From: Rhizobium sp. L51/94
GTDB lineage: Bacteria > Pseudomonadota > Alphaproteobacteria > Rhizobiales > Rhizobiaceae
Reading direction: 5' to 3'
DNA length: 64,000 bases
Assembly (NCBI RefSeq): GCF_019355555.1
Contig: NZ_CP072141.1
Coordinates: forward strand, 862,001 to 926,000
The position numbers and the translations under genes were made by a program. Positions 1 through 8,583 of this stretch are shown in pieces. The notes beneath the pieces are model-generated. The model searched no databases and had not been told where the DNA came from. It saw only the letters and a program-made list of their open reading frames with translations. Positions within the stretch are counted from its first letter, which is position 1. Each line of letters begins with the position of its first letter.

Positions 1-1
1 C

Positions 2-904
2 TTCGAACAGCCGGATCATGGCCGCGTCGTTCTGCAGGGCGAGACACTGGCCGATGGACCTTCTATCGTGCCCGCGCATCGCCGGGGCATCGGCATAGTC
101 TCCCAGGACGGCGCCCTCTTTCCCCATCTGAGCGTGGCCGAAAACATCGGCTTCGGCATCGAGCGCGGTGTTGCTGACCGCAGCGAGATCATCCGCGACC
201 TCGTGGATATGGTCGAGCTCGATCATGCCATGCTCGATCGACGTCCGCATCAGCTGTCCGGCGGCCAGCAGCAGCGTGTTGCACTTGCCCGCGCGCTTGC
301 CCGCAAGCCGAAGCTGATGCTGCTCGACGAGCCCTTTTCGGCACTCGACACCGGGCTGCGTGAAAACATGCGCAAGGCCGTGGCGAGAGTTTTGCAGACG
401 GCCGGTATCACCGCAATTCTCGTTACCCACGATCAGGCCGAGGCCTTGTCCTTCGCAGATCAGGTCGCCGTGCTACGCGGTGGACAACTGGTCCAGGCCG
501 GCCCGCCCCAGTCGCTTTACCTCCGTCCTGTCGATCGGGAGACGGCAACGTTTCTTGGCGATGCGCTGCTTTTGCCTGCCGATCTCGGAGAGGGTTTTGC
601 GGATTGCGTACTGGGCCGGATCGTAACGGACGCGCCAGCGCAAAGTGGCCCATCTGAAATCATGCTGCGCCCCGAGCAGCTTCATCTCTCCCTTGCCGAA
701 GGCGCGCCGGACGGAACGGGATGCCGGGGAACCGTGGACGACATCGAGTTCGGCGGCGCGCTTTGCACCGTCACCCTGCGTCTCGCCGAACAGAACGGCG
801 GCTCCACACTGATGGTCAAATGCTCCGGGATAGGCCTTCCCGCCATTGGCAGCGCGGTCGAGGTGACCGTGCGCGGTAGCGCCCATGTCTTTGCCACGCT
901 TTAG
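2..904 (+). CDS. ABC transporter ATP-binding protein, Fe3+/FbpC type (5' end outside window)
   Basis: This is the cytoplasmic ATPase subunit of an importer. The frame is open from the first base, so the start codon and the Walker A loop lie upstream of the window; about 300 codons remain. Visible in order are the Q-loop region (VSQDGALFPHLSVAENI), the signature [15 protein letters not shown], Walker B LMLLDEPFSALD and the switch histidine in VTHDQAEAL, followed by a roughly 100-residue C-terminal regulatory domain (SEIMLRPEQLHLSL) of the TOBE kind. The FPHLSVAENI and short TOBE pattern resembles iron(III) importer ATPases, but substrate cannot be read from an ATPase. Its partner permease and binding protein should be just upstream. 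It converges on the ade operon, with 29 bp between stop codons. Confidence 0.85.
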   Translation, partial: FEQPDHGRVVLQGETLADGPSIVPAHRRGIGIVSQDGALFPHLSVAENIGFGIERGVADRSEIIRDLVDMVELDHAMLDRRPHQLSGGQQQRVALARALARKPKLMLLDEPFSALDTGLRENMRKAVARVLQTAGITAILVTHDQAEALSFADQVAVLRGGQLVQAGPPQSLYLRPVDRETATFLGDALLLPADLGEGFADCVLGRIVTDAPAQSGPSEIMLRPEQLHLSLAEGAPDGTGCRGTVDDIEFGGALCTVTLRLAEQNGGSTLMVKCSGIGLPAIGSAVEVTVRGSAHVFATL

Positions 905-933
905 GCATGGCAAAGGTTAGGCCGACAACTCTC

Positions 934-2712
934 TCAGAGAACCGGACTTTCCAGCAGCTGGCCGGTTGTCACGTCGGCAATGCCACGGTCGGTCTGGTGC
1001 GGCCCGATGTTGCAAGCGAGCGCCGCGCCGAAACACGCCTTGAACACCAGATAGGGCGGCTTCCAGTCGACAACCCGCGTCATGGCCTTGCGTATGGCGC
1101 CAAACCCCGCCGCGATATCCTCCAGTCCAGCCTCGCTGACAAGGCCGGAGAGCGGTAGCGGCAAGATGGCATCGAGCCTGCCGTTCGAGGCCACCGCCAT
1201 ACCGCCGCCCGCAGCGATCACGGCATTTGCAGCCAGCGTCATGTCGCGCACATTGCCACCGAACACAGTCAGGTTGTGGCTGTCATGCGATACAGTCGTA
1301 CAGAAAGCACCTCGCCATTCACCCCAACCGGTGAGAAAGCCGATTCGCGGCCGTTCATCGACGCGGCCATGTCGGTGCGCGATCGCGAGCAGGGTCGTCC
1401 CCGGCGGCGGAACGACGAAGCCACCTGCAACATCGGCAGTCATCTCGCCCCAGGCCGTAAATCGTGGCTGGTCTATGGTGGCGATGCGTACTCTGTCTCC
1501 GTCCGCCAATACGCGAAAATCGTCTTCGGAAAGCGGTTCCAGCTTGACGGAATGGCGCAATGGCTCCGGATCGAGCCTCGCCGCTGTAAACAGCGCTTTG
1601 CCGTTACGGGCAACGGGCTTGCCATCGGCGAGGACAAGCCTTGCCCGGAAATCCTCGAGATCGTCGAATAACACGATGTCAGCCCGTCGACCGGCGGCAA
1701 TCAGGCCGAGGTCAGGCCGGTTCAAGCGCATTGCGGCGTTCAGGGTTGCTGCGCGCAAAGCCCACTCTGGACGTAGGCCATCGCGCACCAGCCGCCGCAC
1801 GACATCGTCAAGACCGCCATCCCGGTGGAGTTCGTCGGGAAATACATCGTCGGTGCATAGCGTGATGGTCTGGGGCATATGGCCGAGCTTATTGATTTCA
1901 TTCACGAACTGCGTCAGCAGGTGATCATGTGAGCCGCGCAGTTCGATCGTCATTCCGGCCGAGAGTTTGGCGAGGAAGTCGGCGCCGGAGGTGAGCTCAT
2001 GGTCGGATGTCACGCCTGCTGCCATAAAGGCGTTGAGATCGGCTCCCTCAAGTCCCCGCGCGTGGCCTGCAACGATCTTGCCTGAAGCGAGACCGGCGTT
2101 GACGATGCCGGTCATGCGCGGATCGCCGTCGATGACGCCGCGCATGTTCATCACCTCGGCGACGCCACCGATCTCGGGCCAGGACAGGATCTCGGCAATC
2201 ACAGCTGCGTCGAAGTCCGCGCCGGCGCATTCCAGTCCCGGTGCCGAGGGAACGCTGGAAGGCGCAAGGGTGATCACTCGCAAAGGCAGGGGCCGCGTGG
2301 CCTCCACAGCCCAGCGCACGGCGGCCAGCCCGTGGACATTGCCGAATTCGTGCGGATCCCAGACAATTGTCGTAACGCCGCGCGGCATGACGCATTCCGC
2401 ATAGGCCGCAGGCGTGATCATCGAGCTTTCGATGTGCATATGCGTGTCGATGAGCCCCGGCGACAGGAATGCGCCGGCCGCATCGATGATTTCGCTCGCG
2501 TCGGTTCTGCTGCCAGCAGGATGCACGCTGGCAATCAGGGCCCCCGTCAATCCGATATCGCAGTTGTCGATTTGCCCTGTGACCATGTTGACGAGTCGAC
2601 CGCCGGTAATCAGCACATCAAACGGCGTATCGCCCCGCGCTGCCGAGGAGGCACGGGCCCTGAGAGCCGGATGGTTGAGGTCTGCGGGATCGCGCGCGCG
2701 CGTTTCGGTCAT
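934..2712 (-). CDS. ade: Adenine deaminase
   Basis: Hydrolyses adenine to hypoxanthine and ammonia in the cytoplasm (purine salvage and catabolism). The 592 residues match the full length of the AdeC-type adenine deaminases of the amidohydrolase superfamily. The metal-site strand reads LIDTHMHIESSMITP near residue 90, followed by VWDPHEFGNV; further on are GHARGLEGADLNAF and TLCTDDVFPDEL, typical of this family. The ATG overlaps the stop of the upstream nucleoside hydrolase gene by 4 nt (ATGA), so the two are translationally coupled. It is the last gene of the LacI-ABC importer-nucleoside hydrolase operon. The adjacent hydrolase would release adenine from adenosine, which this enzyme would then deaminate. 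Confidence 0.93.
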   Translation of the reverse strand: MTETRARDPADLNHPALRARASSAARGDTPFDVLITGGRLVNMVTGQIDNCDIGLTGALIASVHPAGSRTDASEIIDAAGAFLSPGLIDTHMHIESSMITPAAYAECVMPRGVTTIVWDPHEFGNVHGLAAVRWAVEATRPLPLRVITLAPSSVPSAPGLECAGADFDAAVIAEILSWPEIGGVAEVMNMRGVIDGDPRMTGIVNAGLASGKIVAGHARGLEGADLNAFMAAGVTSDHELTSGADFLAKLSAGMTIELRGSHDHLLTQFVNEINKLGHMPQTITLCTDDVFPDELHRDGGLDDVVRRLVRDGLRPEWALRAATLNAAMRLNRPDLGLIAAGRRADIVLFDDLEDFRARLVLADGKPVARNGKALFTAARLDPEPLRHSVKLEPLSEDDFRVLADGDRVRIATIDQPRFTAWGEMTADVAGGFVVPPPGTTLLAIAHRHGRVDERPRIGFLTGWGEWRGAFCTTVSHDSHNLTVFGGNVRDMTLAANAVIAAGGGMAVASNGRLDAILPLPLSGLVSEAGLEDIAAGFGAIRKAMTRVVDWKPPYLVFKACFGAALACNIGPHQTDRGIADVTTGQLLESPVL

Positions 2713-3632
2713 CGGCTGGCCTCGTCGGCGAGGGCACGCATGACCATGACGCGAGCCCTGGCTGCATCGATCCCGGCCACATAATGTGCGTTGAAAATGC
2801 CACGCGAGGCGCGAGATTCCACGACCGTCCGTCCTCGCGTATGGGATCCTTGCAACTCCACATCGATGCGGGCAGGTCGAAAGTCGGCGATATCTGGCTC
2901 AACGAAGATGGCAGCAGCGGTCGGATCGTAGAGCGCCATGCCGGCACGGCCGCGGCTGGTTCCAATCGTCACGTAGCCGCCCAGAAGATCGGCCAGCAAC
3001 GTGGCTTTTTCGCTGGCTACCAGACGAAGGGCATCGACGTCCTCCGGGGTTGCGATCACCTTGCGGCAGATATCGAGATCGACCATGCGCAGCGGCAGGC
3101 CGTGGGCAAGGACGATTGCGAGCGCCTCCGGATCGGCAAAGGCATTGAATTCGGCCGATGCCGTATGATTGCCCGCTGTGACGCCACCGCCCATCCAGAC
3201 CAGTTCCGTCACGCGGGTGGCAAGATCGGGCCGCGCCAGCGCCAGCGCCGCGATATTGGTGAGAGGCCCGAGCGCCAGGGTCCGGCAGGGACCTTGGTTG
3301 GTCTCAAGCCATTGGCAAAGCGCGGCAAAGGCATTGCCCGGAGGCAGCCGCTCTGCTGCCGGCAGCGTCCTTCCCAGCGTGGGAATTCCGCTTGAGCCAA
3401 GGATCGCCTCGGCTGTTTCCAGCTGGCATAGGACCGGCATTGCCCGCCCGCTGTGGATTTGAAAGCGCCAACCGAAAAATGCCGCCGCACTGGCTGCGTT
3501 GGCTCTCACCTGGTTGAGCGGAGTGTTCCCCATGACCAGCGAGACGCCGTCGATCTCAAGCCCCGAATGCGCCACCACCAGAATGGCGGCGATGTCGTCG
3601 AAGCCCATGTCGGTATCGATCCAGACCCCCAT
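2709..3632 (-). CDS. Inosine-uridine preferring nucleoside hydrolase family protein
   Basis: Predicted to cleave the N-glycosidic bond of ribonucleosides to base plus ribose. The diagnostic Ca2+-binding aspartate cluster is at the very N terminus (WIDTDMGFDD, residues 4-13), which also fixes the start. WMGGGVTAGNHTASAEFN near residue 145-160 is the family's second conserved block, and AFADPEA follows. The 307-residue length is normal. It starts 3 bp after the ABC ATPase gene and overlaps ade by 4 nt, so it is cotranscribed with both. The neighbours suggest a purine nucleoside as substrate, but base preference cannot be read from sequence. Confidence 0.9.
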   Translation of the reverse strand: MGVWIDTDMGFDDIAAILVVAHSGLEIDGVSLVMGNTPLNQVRANAASAAAFFGWRFQIHSGRAMPVLCQLETAEAILGSSGIPTLGRTLPAAERLPPGNAFAALCQWLETNQGPCRTLALGPLTNIAALALARPDLATRVTELVWMGGGVTAGNHTASAEFNAFADPEALAIVLAHGLPLRMVDLDICRKVIATPEDVDALRLVASEKATLLADLLGGYVTIGTSRGRAGMALYDPTAAAIFVEPDIADFRPARIDVELQGSHTRGRTVVESRASRGIFNAHYVAGIDAARARVMVMRALADEASR

Positions 3633-3635
3633 GTT

Positions 3636-4664
3636 TCACCCGAACCTTTCCAGCACCGCTGCCGCATCGACCGGCAGATCGAATGCGAGCTCGCTGCCCA
3701 TCGGCTGCGCAGCCAGGGCGGCTCCGACTTCGGCCTTGATGGGACCGAGCGGCGTGTCGAGCAGGTACTCGCGTGTGTTTCCGGCAAAGGACGTGCCCCG
3801 GACGATGCCTCGAAACGGACCGACGCCGAGCGTGACCGCACGCGGACGCCAGGCGAGCCCCGCAGCACCTCGTGGCACGGGTTGAGACAGCGGCACGGCG
3901 CCACCGGCCGCTTTCATCCCGGTGCTCTCGGTGGGAAAGATGTTCTCGAATCCGACGAAGTCGGCAACGAAGGCGGAGACTGGTCGGTTATAGATCTCCT
4001 CCGGCGTACCGATCTGCTCGATTGCGCCATTCCGCATGACCACGATCCTGTCGGCCAGCGCCAGTGCCTCCACTTGGTCATGGGTGACGAAAATCATCGT
4101 CACGCCGGTCTTCTTCTGGACCCGCTGCAGTTCGGTGCGCATTTCCAGCCTGAGACGTGCGTCGAGATTGGACAGCGGCTCGTCGAGCAGCAGCACTTTA
4201 GGCTCCATCACCATAGAGCGTGCTAGCGCTACGCGTTGTTGCTGGCCGCCTGAGAGCTCTCCTGGTTTCCGGCGCGAGAAATCGCCAAGGCCCACAGACG
4301 TCAGGCCAGCGCCGACGCGCGCATCGAGGTCGCCGCCGCGCAGGCCCTTCAGGCGCAATCCGAAGGCGATGTTCTCGTAGACCGAAAGATGCGGGAAGAG
4401 GGCATAGGACTGGAAGACCAGGCCGACTGCCCGTTTATTGGCGGAAACACGGGTGATGTCGACACCGTCTAGGCTGATCTTGCCTGAGGAGGGCGTCAGC
4501 AGTCCGGCGATAGCGCGCATTGTCGTCGTCTTGCCGCAGCCGGACGGGCCGAGCAGCGCCACCAGTTCCCCCCGACCGATCGTCAGGTCGAGATCCCTGA
4601 CGGCAACGGTGCTGCCGTAGGCAAGCGTCAGCTTCTTGAGGGTGAGATAGGAGGCGTCAGACAT
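3636..4664 (-). CDS. ABC importer ATP-binding protein, Pot/Fbp family
   Basis: Energises the importer encoded by the three genes upstream. The nucleotide-binding domain is complete: Walker A GPSGCGKTT near residue 40, LVFQSYALFPHLSVYENI (Q-loop), signature [14 protein letters not shown], Walker B VLLLDEPLSNLD, switch VTHDQVEAL, then a C-terminal TOBE-like domain starting near residue 245. At 342 residues it matches PotA/FbpC-like proteins. Its ATG overlaps the preceding permease gene by 8 nt. The family name points to polyamines or iron, but the operon context (nucleoside hydrolase, adenine deaminase) argues for nucleoside or base uptake; this is inference. Confidence 0.92.
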   Translation of the reverse strand: MSDASYLTLKKLTLAYGSTVAVRDLDLTIGRGELVALLGPSGCGKTTTMRAIAGLLTPSSGKISLDGVDITRVSANKRAVGLVFQSYALFPHLSVYENIAFGLRLKGLRGGDLDARVGAGLTSVGLGDFSRRKPGELSGGQQQRVALARSMVMEPKVLLLDEPLSNLDARLRLEMRTELQRVQKKTGVTMIFVTHDQVEALALADRIVVMRNGAIEQIGTPEEIYNRPVSAFVADFVGFENIFPTESTGMKAAGGAVPLSQPVPRGAAGLAWRPRAVTLGVGPFRGIVRGTSFAGNTREYLLDTPLGPIKAEVGAALAAQPMGSELAFDLPVDAAAVLERFG

Positions 4665-5436
4665 AGCGGGAAAATCCTAGAAAGCGTTCGGCCAGAAAGA
4701 CGATGCCGATCGACAGGAAGGCGAGCAGTGCCGAAAGGGCGGCCACGGAGGGATCGTAGGTCGTCTCCATGTAGCCGAGCATGTTGATCGGCAGGGTCTG
4801 GATTCCGGGGCCCGACAGAAACAGCGACACCGGCACCTGATTGAAGCTGGTGACAAACCCGAGGATAAACGCCGCCAGCACGCCGCCGCGTATATTCGGC
4901 AGCACGACGCGGAAGAAGGCGCCCGGCCGCGAAGAACCGAGCAACACTGCGGCTTCCTCGATGTCGGAGCGCAGGTTGTCGAGGCTGGCCGAGACGACGC
5001 GCACGGCATAGGGCAACACCAGCGCAGTATGGGCGCAGAACAGCGCGGCGGTAATGCTGAAGCCGAAGGGCACGACGAGATACCGTAGGATGGAGAGCCC
5101 GACGATGATGCCTGGTACGATGATGGGCGCTGACACGACCGTGCGGATGGTCTCGGCAAACGGCAGCCTGTAGCGGGAGAGCGCATAGGCGGCCGGCACG
5201 CCCAGGACCAGCGCACACAGGGTGCCGCCGACCGCAAGCAGCATGGACATGGCAAAGCTGGCGCGAAAGCTGTCAACGGTGAAGACTTTTTCCACCCAAC
5301 GCAGCGAGAGGCCCTGCGGCGGAAAAGCCAGCGTCTCGCCGGCTGAAAGCGAGGCGGCAACAATGATGACGAACGGCCCGATCAGGAAGACCAGCAGCAA
5401 AGACAGGGCAATCGGTGAAAACGGCCGGCGGCTCAT
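4657..5436 (-). CDS. ABC importer permease (PotC-like)
   Basis: Integral membrane subunit with about six hydrophobic segments; the first is at residues 7-30 (IALSLLLVFLIGPFVIIVAA). The cytoplasmic EAA loop that docks to the ATPase is visible as EEAAVLLGSSRPGAFFRVVL near residues 140-160. Length (259 aa) is typical for the second permease of polyamine/iron-type importers. The start codon overlaps the stop of the upstream permease by 4 nt (ATGA). It should form a heterodimer with that permease. Confidence 0.9.
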   Translation of the reverse strand: MSRRPFSPIALSLLLVFLIGPFVIIVAASLSAGETLAFPPQGLSLRWVEKVFTVDSFRASFAMSMLLAVGGTLCALVLGVPAAYALSRYRLPFAETIRTVVSAPIIVPGIIVGLSILRYLVVPFGFSITAALFCAHTALVLPYAVRVVSASLDNLRSDIEEAAVLLGSSRPGAFFRVVLPNIRGGVLAAFILGFVTSFNQVPVSLFLSGPGIQTLPINMLGYMETTYDPSVAALSALLAFLSIGIVFLAERFLGFSRYV

Positions 5437-6263
5437 ATGCGGCTCCTCGCGGTTGCCACGCGCTTCAGCAGCAGATTGGCGCCGAAGCTCATGACGATGA
5501 GGATGAAGGCGATGACGCTCGCCGAGACGAAATCGCTGGAAACCGTGACCCGCTGGTAGAGCAGCGTTTCCAGCATCAGCACCTTGGAGCCACCAAGGAT
5601 CGCAGGCGTGATATAGGCCGTCAGCGAACCGGTGAAAACCAGCGTGCCGCCGATCACCAGTCCCTCGCGGGTGAGCGGCAGGATAACTTTCCAGAACACC
5701 TGCAGCCAGTTTGCACCGAGCACTCGCGCCGCGGCGATCGCATCTTTCGGCATGTTTTCAAGCGCACTGATCAGCGACAGGATCATCAGGGGCAGGAACA
5801 ATTGCAGCAGGCCGAGAAAAACTGCGGTCTCGCTGAAGAGAATGCGGAACGGGGTGTCTATCACATGCAGCCCGATCAGCGCCTCGTTGACGATGCCGGT
5901 GCGCCCGAGGATGACGATCCAGGCATAGGTGCGGGCAACCGGTGAAATCATCAATGGCAGCACGACAAGGCCGACCATGCGACCCTTGCTCTTCGGCGGT
6001 AGGTTGACGATGGCAAATGCGCCGGCATAGCCGATGACCGCAGAAACGGCCGTGACCTCGAGCCCGAGGCGTAGCGTGCGCAGGAAGACGGTACGATTGA
6101 GCGCCTCGGAGAAAAATGCCGTGTAGGCGCCGATCGACCACGCCCCATCGGGCGCGTGAAACCCCTCAGACAAAAGCAGGATGACCGGCACCAGGAAAAC
6201 CACTGCCGCAAACAGTGCTGCCGGAAGCGCCAGCGCGAGGGCCTCGGTTCTATTCTGGAACAT
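5433..6263 (-). CDS. ABC importer permease (PotB-like)
   Basis: First inner-membrane permease of the operon, 276 aa, with an N-terminal helix (ALALALPAALFAAVVFLVPV) and an EAA loop AAARVLGANWLQVFWKVILP. I place the start at 6263 and not at the in-frame codon 99 nt further upstream: ATG 6263 has GGGAAAG a few bases before it, gives a normal N terminus, and the longer version would add 33 non-membrane residues that overlap the binding-protein gene. The 74 bp between the binding-protein stop and this start contains a stem-loop. Confidence 0.88.
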   Translation of the reverse strand: MFQNRTEALALALPAALFAAVVFLVPVILLLSEGFHAPDGAWSIGAYTAFFSEALNRTVFLRTLRLGLEVTAVSAVIGYAGAFAIVNLPPKSKGRMVGLVVLPLMISPVARTYAWIVILGRTGIVNEALIGLHVIDTPFRILFSETAVFLGLLQLFLPLMILSLISALENMPKDAIAAARVLGANWLQVFWKVILPLTREGLVIGGTLVFTGSLTAYITPAILGGSKVLMLETLLYQRVTVSSDFVSASVIAFILIVMSFGANLLLKRVATARSRI

Positions 6264-6297
6264 GCAGATCTTTCCCGCAGGCAGTGTCGTCTGAACG

Positions 6298-6323
6298 ATA
6301 TCCGCGGTGCTGGATTCGGATAT
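6298..6323 (-). repeat. Intercistronic stem-loop between binding-protein and permease genes
   Basis: ATATCCG at 6298-6304 and CGGATAT at 6317-6323 form a perfect 7-bp stem with a 12-nt loop. No U-tract follows, so this is not a simple terminator. It lies between the solute-binding-protein stop and the permease start, where hairpins commonly protect the upstream message from 3' exonucleases. Confidence 0.4.
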
Positions 6324-6337
6324 TCCGCACCGGCAGC

Positions 6338-7360
6338 TTACTGGCCAACCGTCTCGTTCCATTCCTTCACCCAGGCCTCTCGCTCGTCGAGCGCCAGAGC
6401 GGAGGGGATGAGCTTGAGGCTCCTGGCGGTGTCTTCGCCAAAGGTCAGGTTGCTGGTGATGTCAGCCGGCAGCTTGACCTCCTTGTTGGCAGGGCTGTCG
6501 ACCAGCTTCTGGCCAAGCGCGGTCTGCACATCCGTCGAAAGCCAGAAATCCATGAACTGCAACGCTAGATCCCGGTTCTTCGAACCTTTGGTCAGGATCA
6601 TGACATTCATGCCACCTGTTTGGCCCTCCTTGGGGTCGGCCCAGGCAACGGGGACATCGAGCTTGGTAAAGCCGGCCCAGGAAAAGCGACCGATCGGCGC
6701 TGCCCAGATTTCCTCCTGCTGCATAAGTTGCACCAGTTGCGAGGACTTTTCGTAGAAGGTAACGATGTCGTCTTTATTTTCACCGATCGCAGCAATCGGC
6801 GCTTTGAGATCCGGCGTGTTCTTGCCCATTGCCTCGCCCAGCATGTAGAGCGCTGGCGGTCCCTGGTTGGTCGTCACATTCGGGAAGGCAATATGGCCCA
6901 CATATTCGGGCTTCAGGAGATCGGCCCAGGACGTGATCTTCATTTTATCGGGGCGATAGGCGATGGACGTGGCGTAGAAGGTGTAGCCGACGCTCATACT
7001 GTCGCCGTTCGGGTCCTTGGCGATGTCGTAGAGCTTGTCGAAATTGGAAAGCCTTGACGTATCGATCTTGTCTGTGAGACCTGCGCGAGACGCCTGTAGC
7101 GCATCGGCCATCGAGACGACTGCCATGTCGATCACCGGATGGGCCTTGTTCGCCTCCATTTTTGCCAGCCGCTCGACGCTGTTGCCGGTCTCCACGACCA
7201 GCTTGCAGCCGCATTTCGCTTCGAATGGATCGTAGACCAGCTTCCTGTAGTCGTCCTGGGCAAACGCATAGACGGAGATCGTCAGCGTCTTGTCCGCAGC
7301 GCCTGCTGTCAGTGGAAAAAGGCAACAAACCGCGATGGACGTGCTCAGCAGCCAATTCAT
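6338..7360 (-). CDS. Extracellular solute-binding protein of the Pot/Fbp-type importer
   Basis: Periplasmic receptor of the importer. It has an N-terminal Sec signal peptide (SIAVCCLFPLTAGAA, cut predicted after the AGA-A region near residue 22) and then a class-1 spermidine/putrescine-like binding fold starting TLTISVYAFAQDDYRKLVYD. Two cysteines (CGC near residues 50-52) lie close together. Typical family features include VVSMADALQASRAG and WADPKEGQTGGMNVMI. The ATG overlaps the stop of the LacI regulator gene (ATGA at 7357-7360), so regulator and transporter are cotranscribed. Ligand is unknown; a purine nucleoside or base is inferred from the downstream catabolic genes. Confidence 0.88.
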   Translation of the reverse strand: MNWLLSTSIAVCCLFPLTAGAADKTLTISVYAFAQDDYRKLVYDPFEAKCGCKLVVETGNSVERLAKMEANKAHPVIDMAVVSMADALQASRAGLTDKIDTSRLSNFDKLYDIAKDPNGDSMSVGYTFYATSIAYRPDKMKITSWADLLKPEYVGHIAFPNVTTNQGPPALYMLGEAMGKNTPDLKAPIAAIGENKDDIVTFYEKSSQLVQLMQQEEIWAAPIGRFSWAGFTKLDVPVAWADPKEGQTGGMNVMILTKGSKNRDLALQFMDFWLSTDVQTALGQKLVDSPANKEVKLPADITSNLTFGEDTARSLKLIPSALALDEREAWVKEWNETVGQ

Positions 7361-8436
7361 GGGACGGGATCTCCACCGGGTTCCTGCATCGCCGGTCCGG
7401 GAGGACCGGAGGACTGACGTGCTATAAGCCGCATCGGTACCCGTGAAACCGCCGCGGTGACGATGCGGCTGGCGTGCGGGGTCTCTTCTGCCAAAGATTG
7501 GTCGCGGGCGCCCATTTCGATGACGTCGACGAGCGCGCCGACGGCAATTTTTGCGATAGCCGGCATGTCCATACGCATCGTCGTTATGCCGGGCGTGACA
7601 ACCGAGGACCAGATCAGGTCGTCGAAGCCGGTGACGCTGACGCTATCCGGCACGGATATGCCTGCCTGCTGCAATTCCGTCAGGGCCCGCAGCGCAGCGA
7701 GATCCGAGATGGCGGCAAAGGCGGTGAACCCTTGTCTGACTTTTTCCGCAAGCCCCAGCATGCAGCCTGCGCCATGCTCGGCTTCGATCTTTTCGATCCA
7801 CATGACGCCCGTGGTGACGCTCGCGTCGAATGCCGATTTCAGGCCGCCGATGCGGTCGTTCTGGACGTTGGAGGCGGGGTTGTTACCCAGCAATATGATC
7901 TTGCGATGCCCGAGTTCATACAGATGTTGCGCCACCTGTACTCCGCCCTGCCAGTGATCAGCAGAGACGGTGTTGCCCGGCGTCGATGGCGTATCGATGA
8001 CGGCTACCGGACAGCCGATGTCCGCAATCCGGGTGCCGCGCCGGGGGACAATGATCATGCCATCCACGCCGCGCTCCAGCAGACGATTGATAGCGTCGGT
8101 CTGGTGGCCGATATCGCCACGTGAATCGGCGATCAGCATGCCGTAGCCGGCAACCGAGGCAGCGTATTCCATAGCCTGGGCGATTTGCGGGAAGAGCGGA
8201 TTGGCGATATCGGGCAGGACAAGGCCGAGCACCGCGCTTCTGCCGGTCCGCAACGCCCGCCCTGCCTGGCTCGGCACATAACCGAGGGCCGCTGCGGTCG
8301 CCCGTATACGGTCGCCGAGTTCGGCAGACACCCGGCCTTTGCCGGAAAGAGCATTGGAGACGCTGGCGACGGAAACACCGAGCGATGCCGCGATGCGGCT
8401 GAGATTAGGTCCGGAACGGTTGATAGCCAATGACAT
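7357..8436 (-). CDS. LacI-family transcriptional regulator
   Basis: DNA-binding repressor with an N-terminal LacI helix-turn-helix (LSRIAASLGVSVASVSNAL, about residues 12-31) and the hinge helix pattern QAGRALRTGRSAVLGLVLPD, then a periplasmic-binding-protein-like effector domain (DIANPLFPQIAQAMEYAA; PVAVIDTPS; VTGFDDLIWSSVVTPGITTM). A GTG-ATG pair opens the frame; I prefer the ATG at 8436 (359 aa) over the GTG three bases earlier. It is the first gene of the operon that ends in ade, and it probably regulates itself through the palindrome just upstream. The inducer may be a purine or nucleoside (inference). Confidence 0.9.
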   Translation of the reverse strand: MSLAINRSGPNLSRIAASLGVSVASVSNALSGKGRVSAELGDRIRATAAALGYVPSQAGRALRTGRSAVLGLVLPDIANPLFPQIAQAMEYAASVAGYGMLIADSRGDIGHQTDAINRLLERGVDGMIIVPRRGTRIADIGCPVAVIDTPSTPGNTVSADHWQGGVQVAQHLYELGHRKIILLGNNPASNVQNDRIGGLKSAFDASVTTGVMWIEKIEAEHGAGCMLGLAEKVRQGFTAFAAISDLAALRALTELQQAGISVPDSVSVTGFDDLIWSSVVTPGITTMRMDMPAIAKIAVGALVDVIEMGARDQSLAEETPHASRIVTAAVSRVPMRLIARQSSGPPGPAMQEPGGDPVP

Positions 8437-8445
8437 CACAATAAA

Positions 8446-8463
8446 TGGTTAATCGTTTAATCA
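8446..8463. promoter_or_regulatory. Candidate LacI-family operator
   Basis: The 18-bp element TGGTTAATCGTTTAATCA is a near-palindrome (14 of 18 positions symmetric) with a central CG, the usual layout of LacI/PurR-family operators. It lies 9 bp upstream of the LacI-type gene start. Autoregulation of the nucleoside operon is the simple reading. Confidence 0.6.
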
Positions 8464-8533
8464 ATCGATATACCACCTGATTTGATTTGTCGAATCGAAT
8501 CTTGGCCCTGCAGTCATTTATGATGGTCGTGAC

Positions 8534-8576
8534 GCCGGCAAGCAAGCCGCGAAGTGGTCGCATCCTGCTTGCCGGC
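8534..8576. repeat. Perfect 11-bp inverted repeat after the M20 peptidase gene
   Basis: GCCGGCAAGCA at 8534-8544 pairs perfectly with TGCTTGCCGGC at 8566-8576 around a 21-nt loop. It lies 7 bp beyond the minus-strand peptidase stop codon. In that direction no U-tract follows; a T-rich stretch (TTTATTG) follows only on the plus strand. It could be a processing or rho-assisted 3' end rather than a classical terminator. Confidence 0.5.
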
Positions 8577-8583
8577 TTTATTG

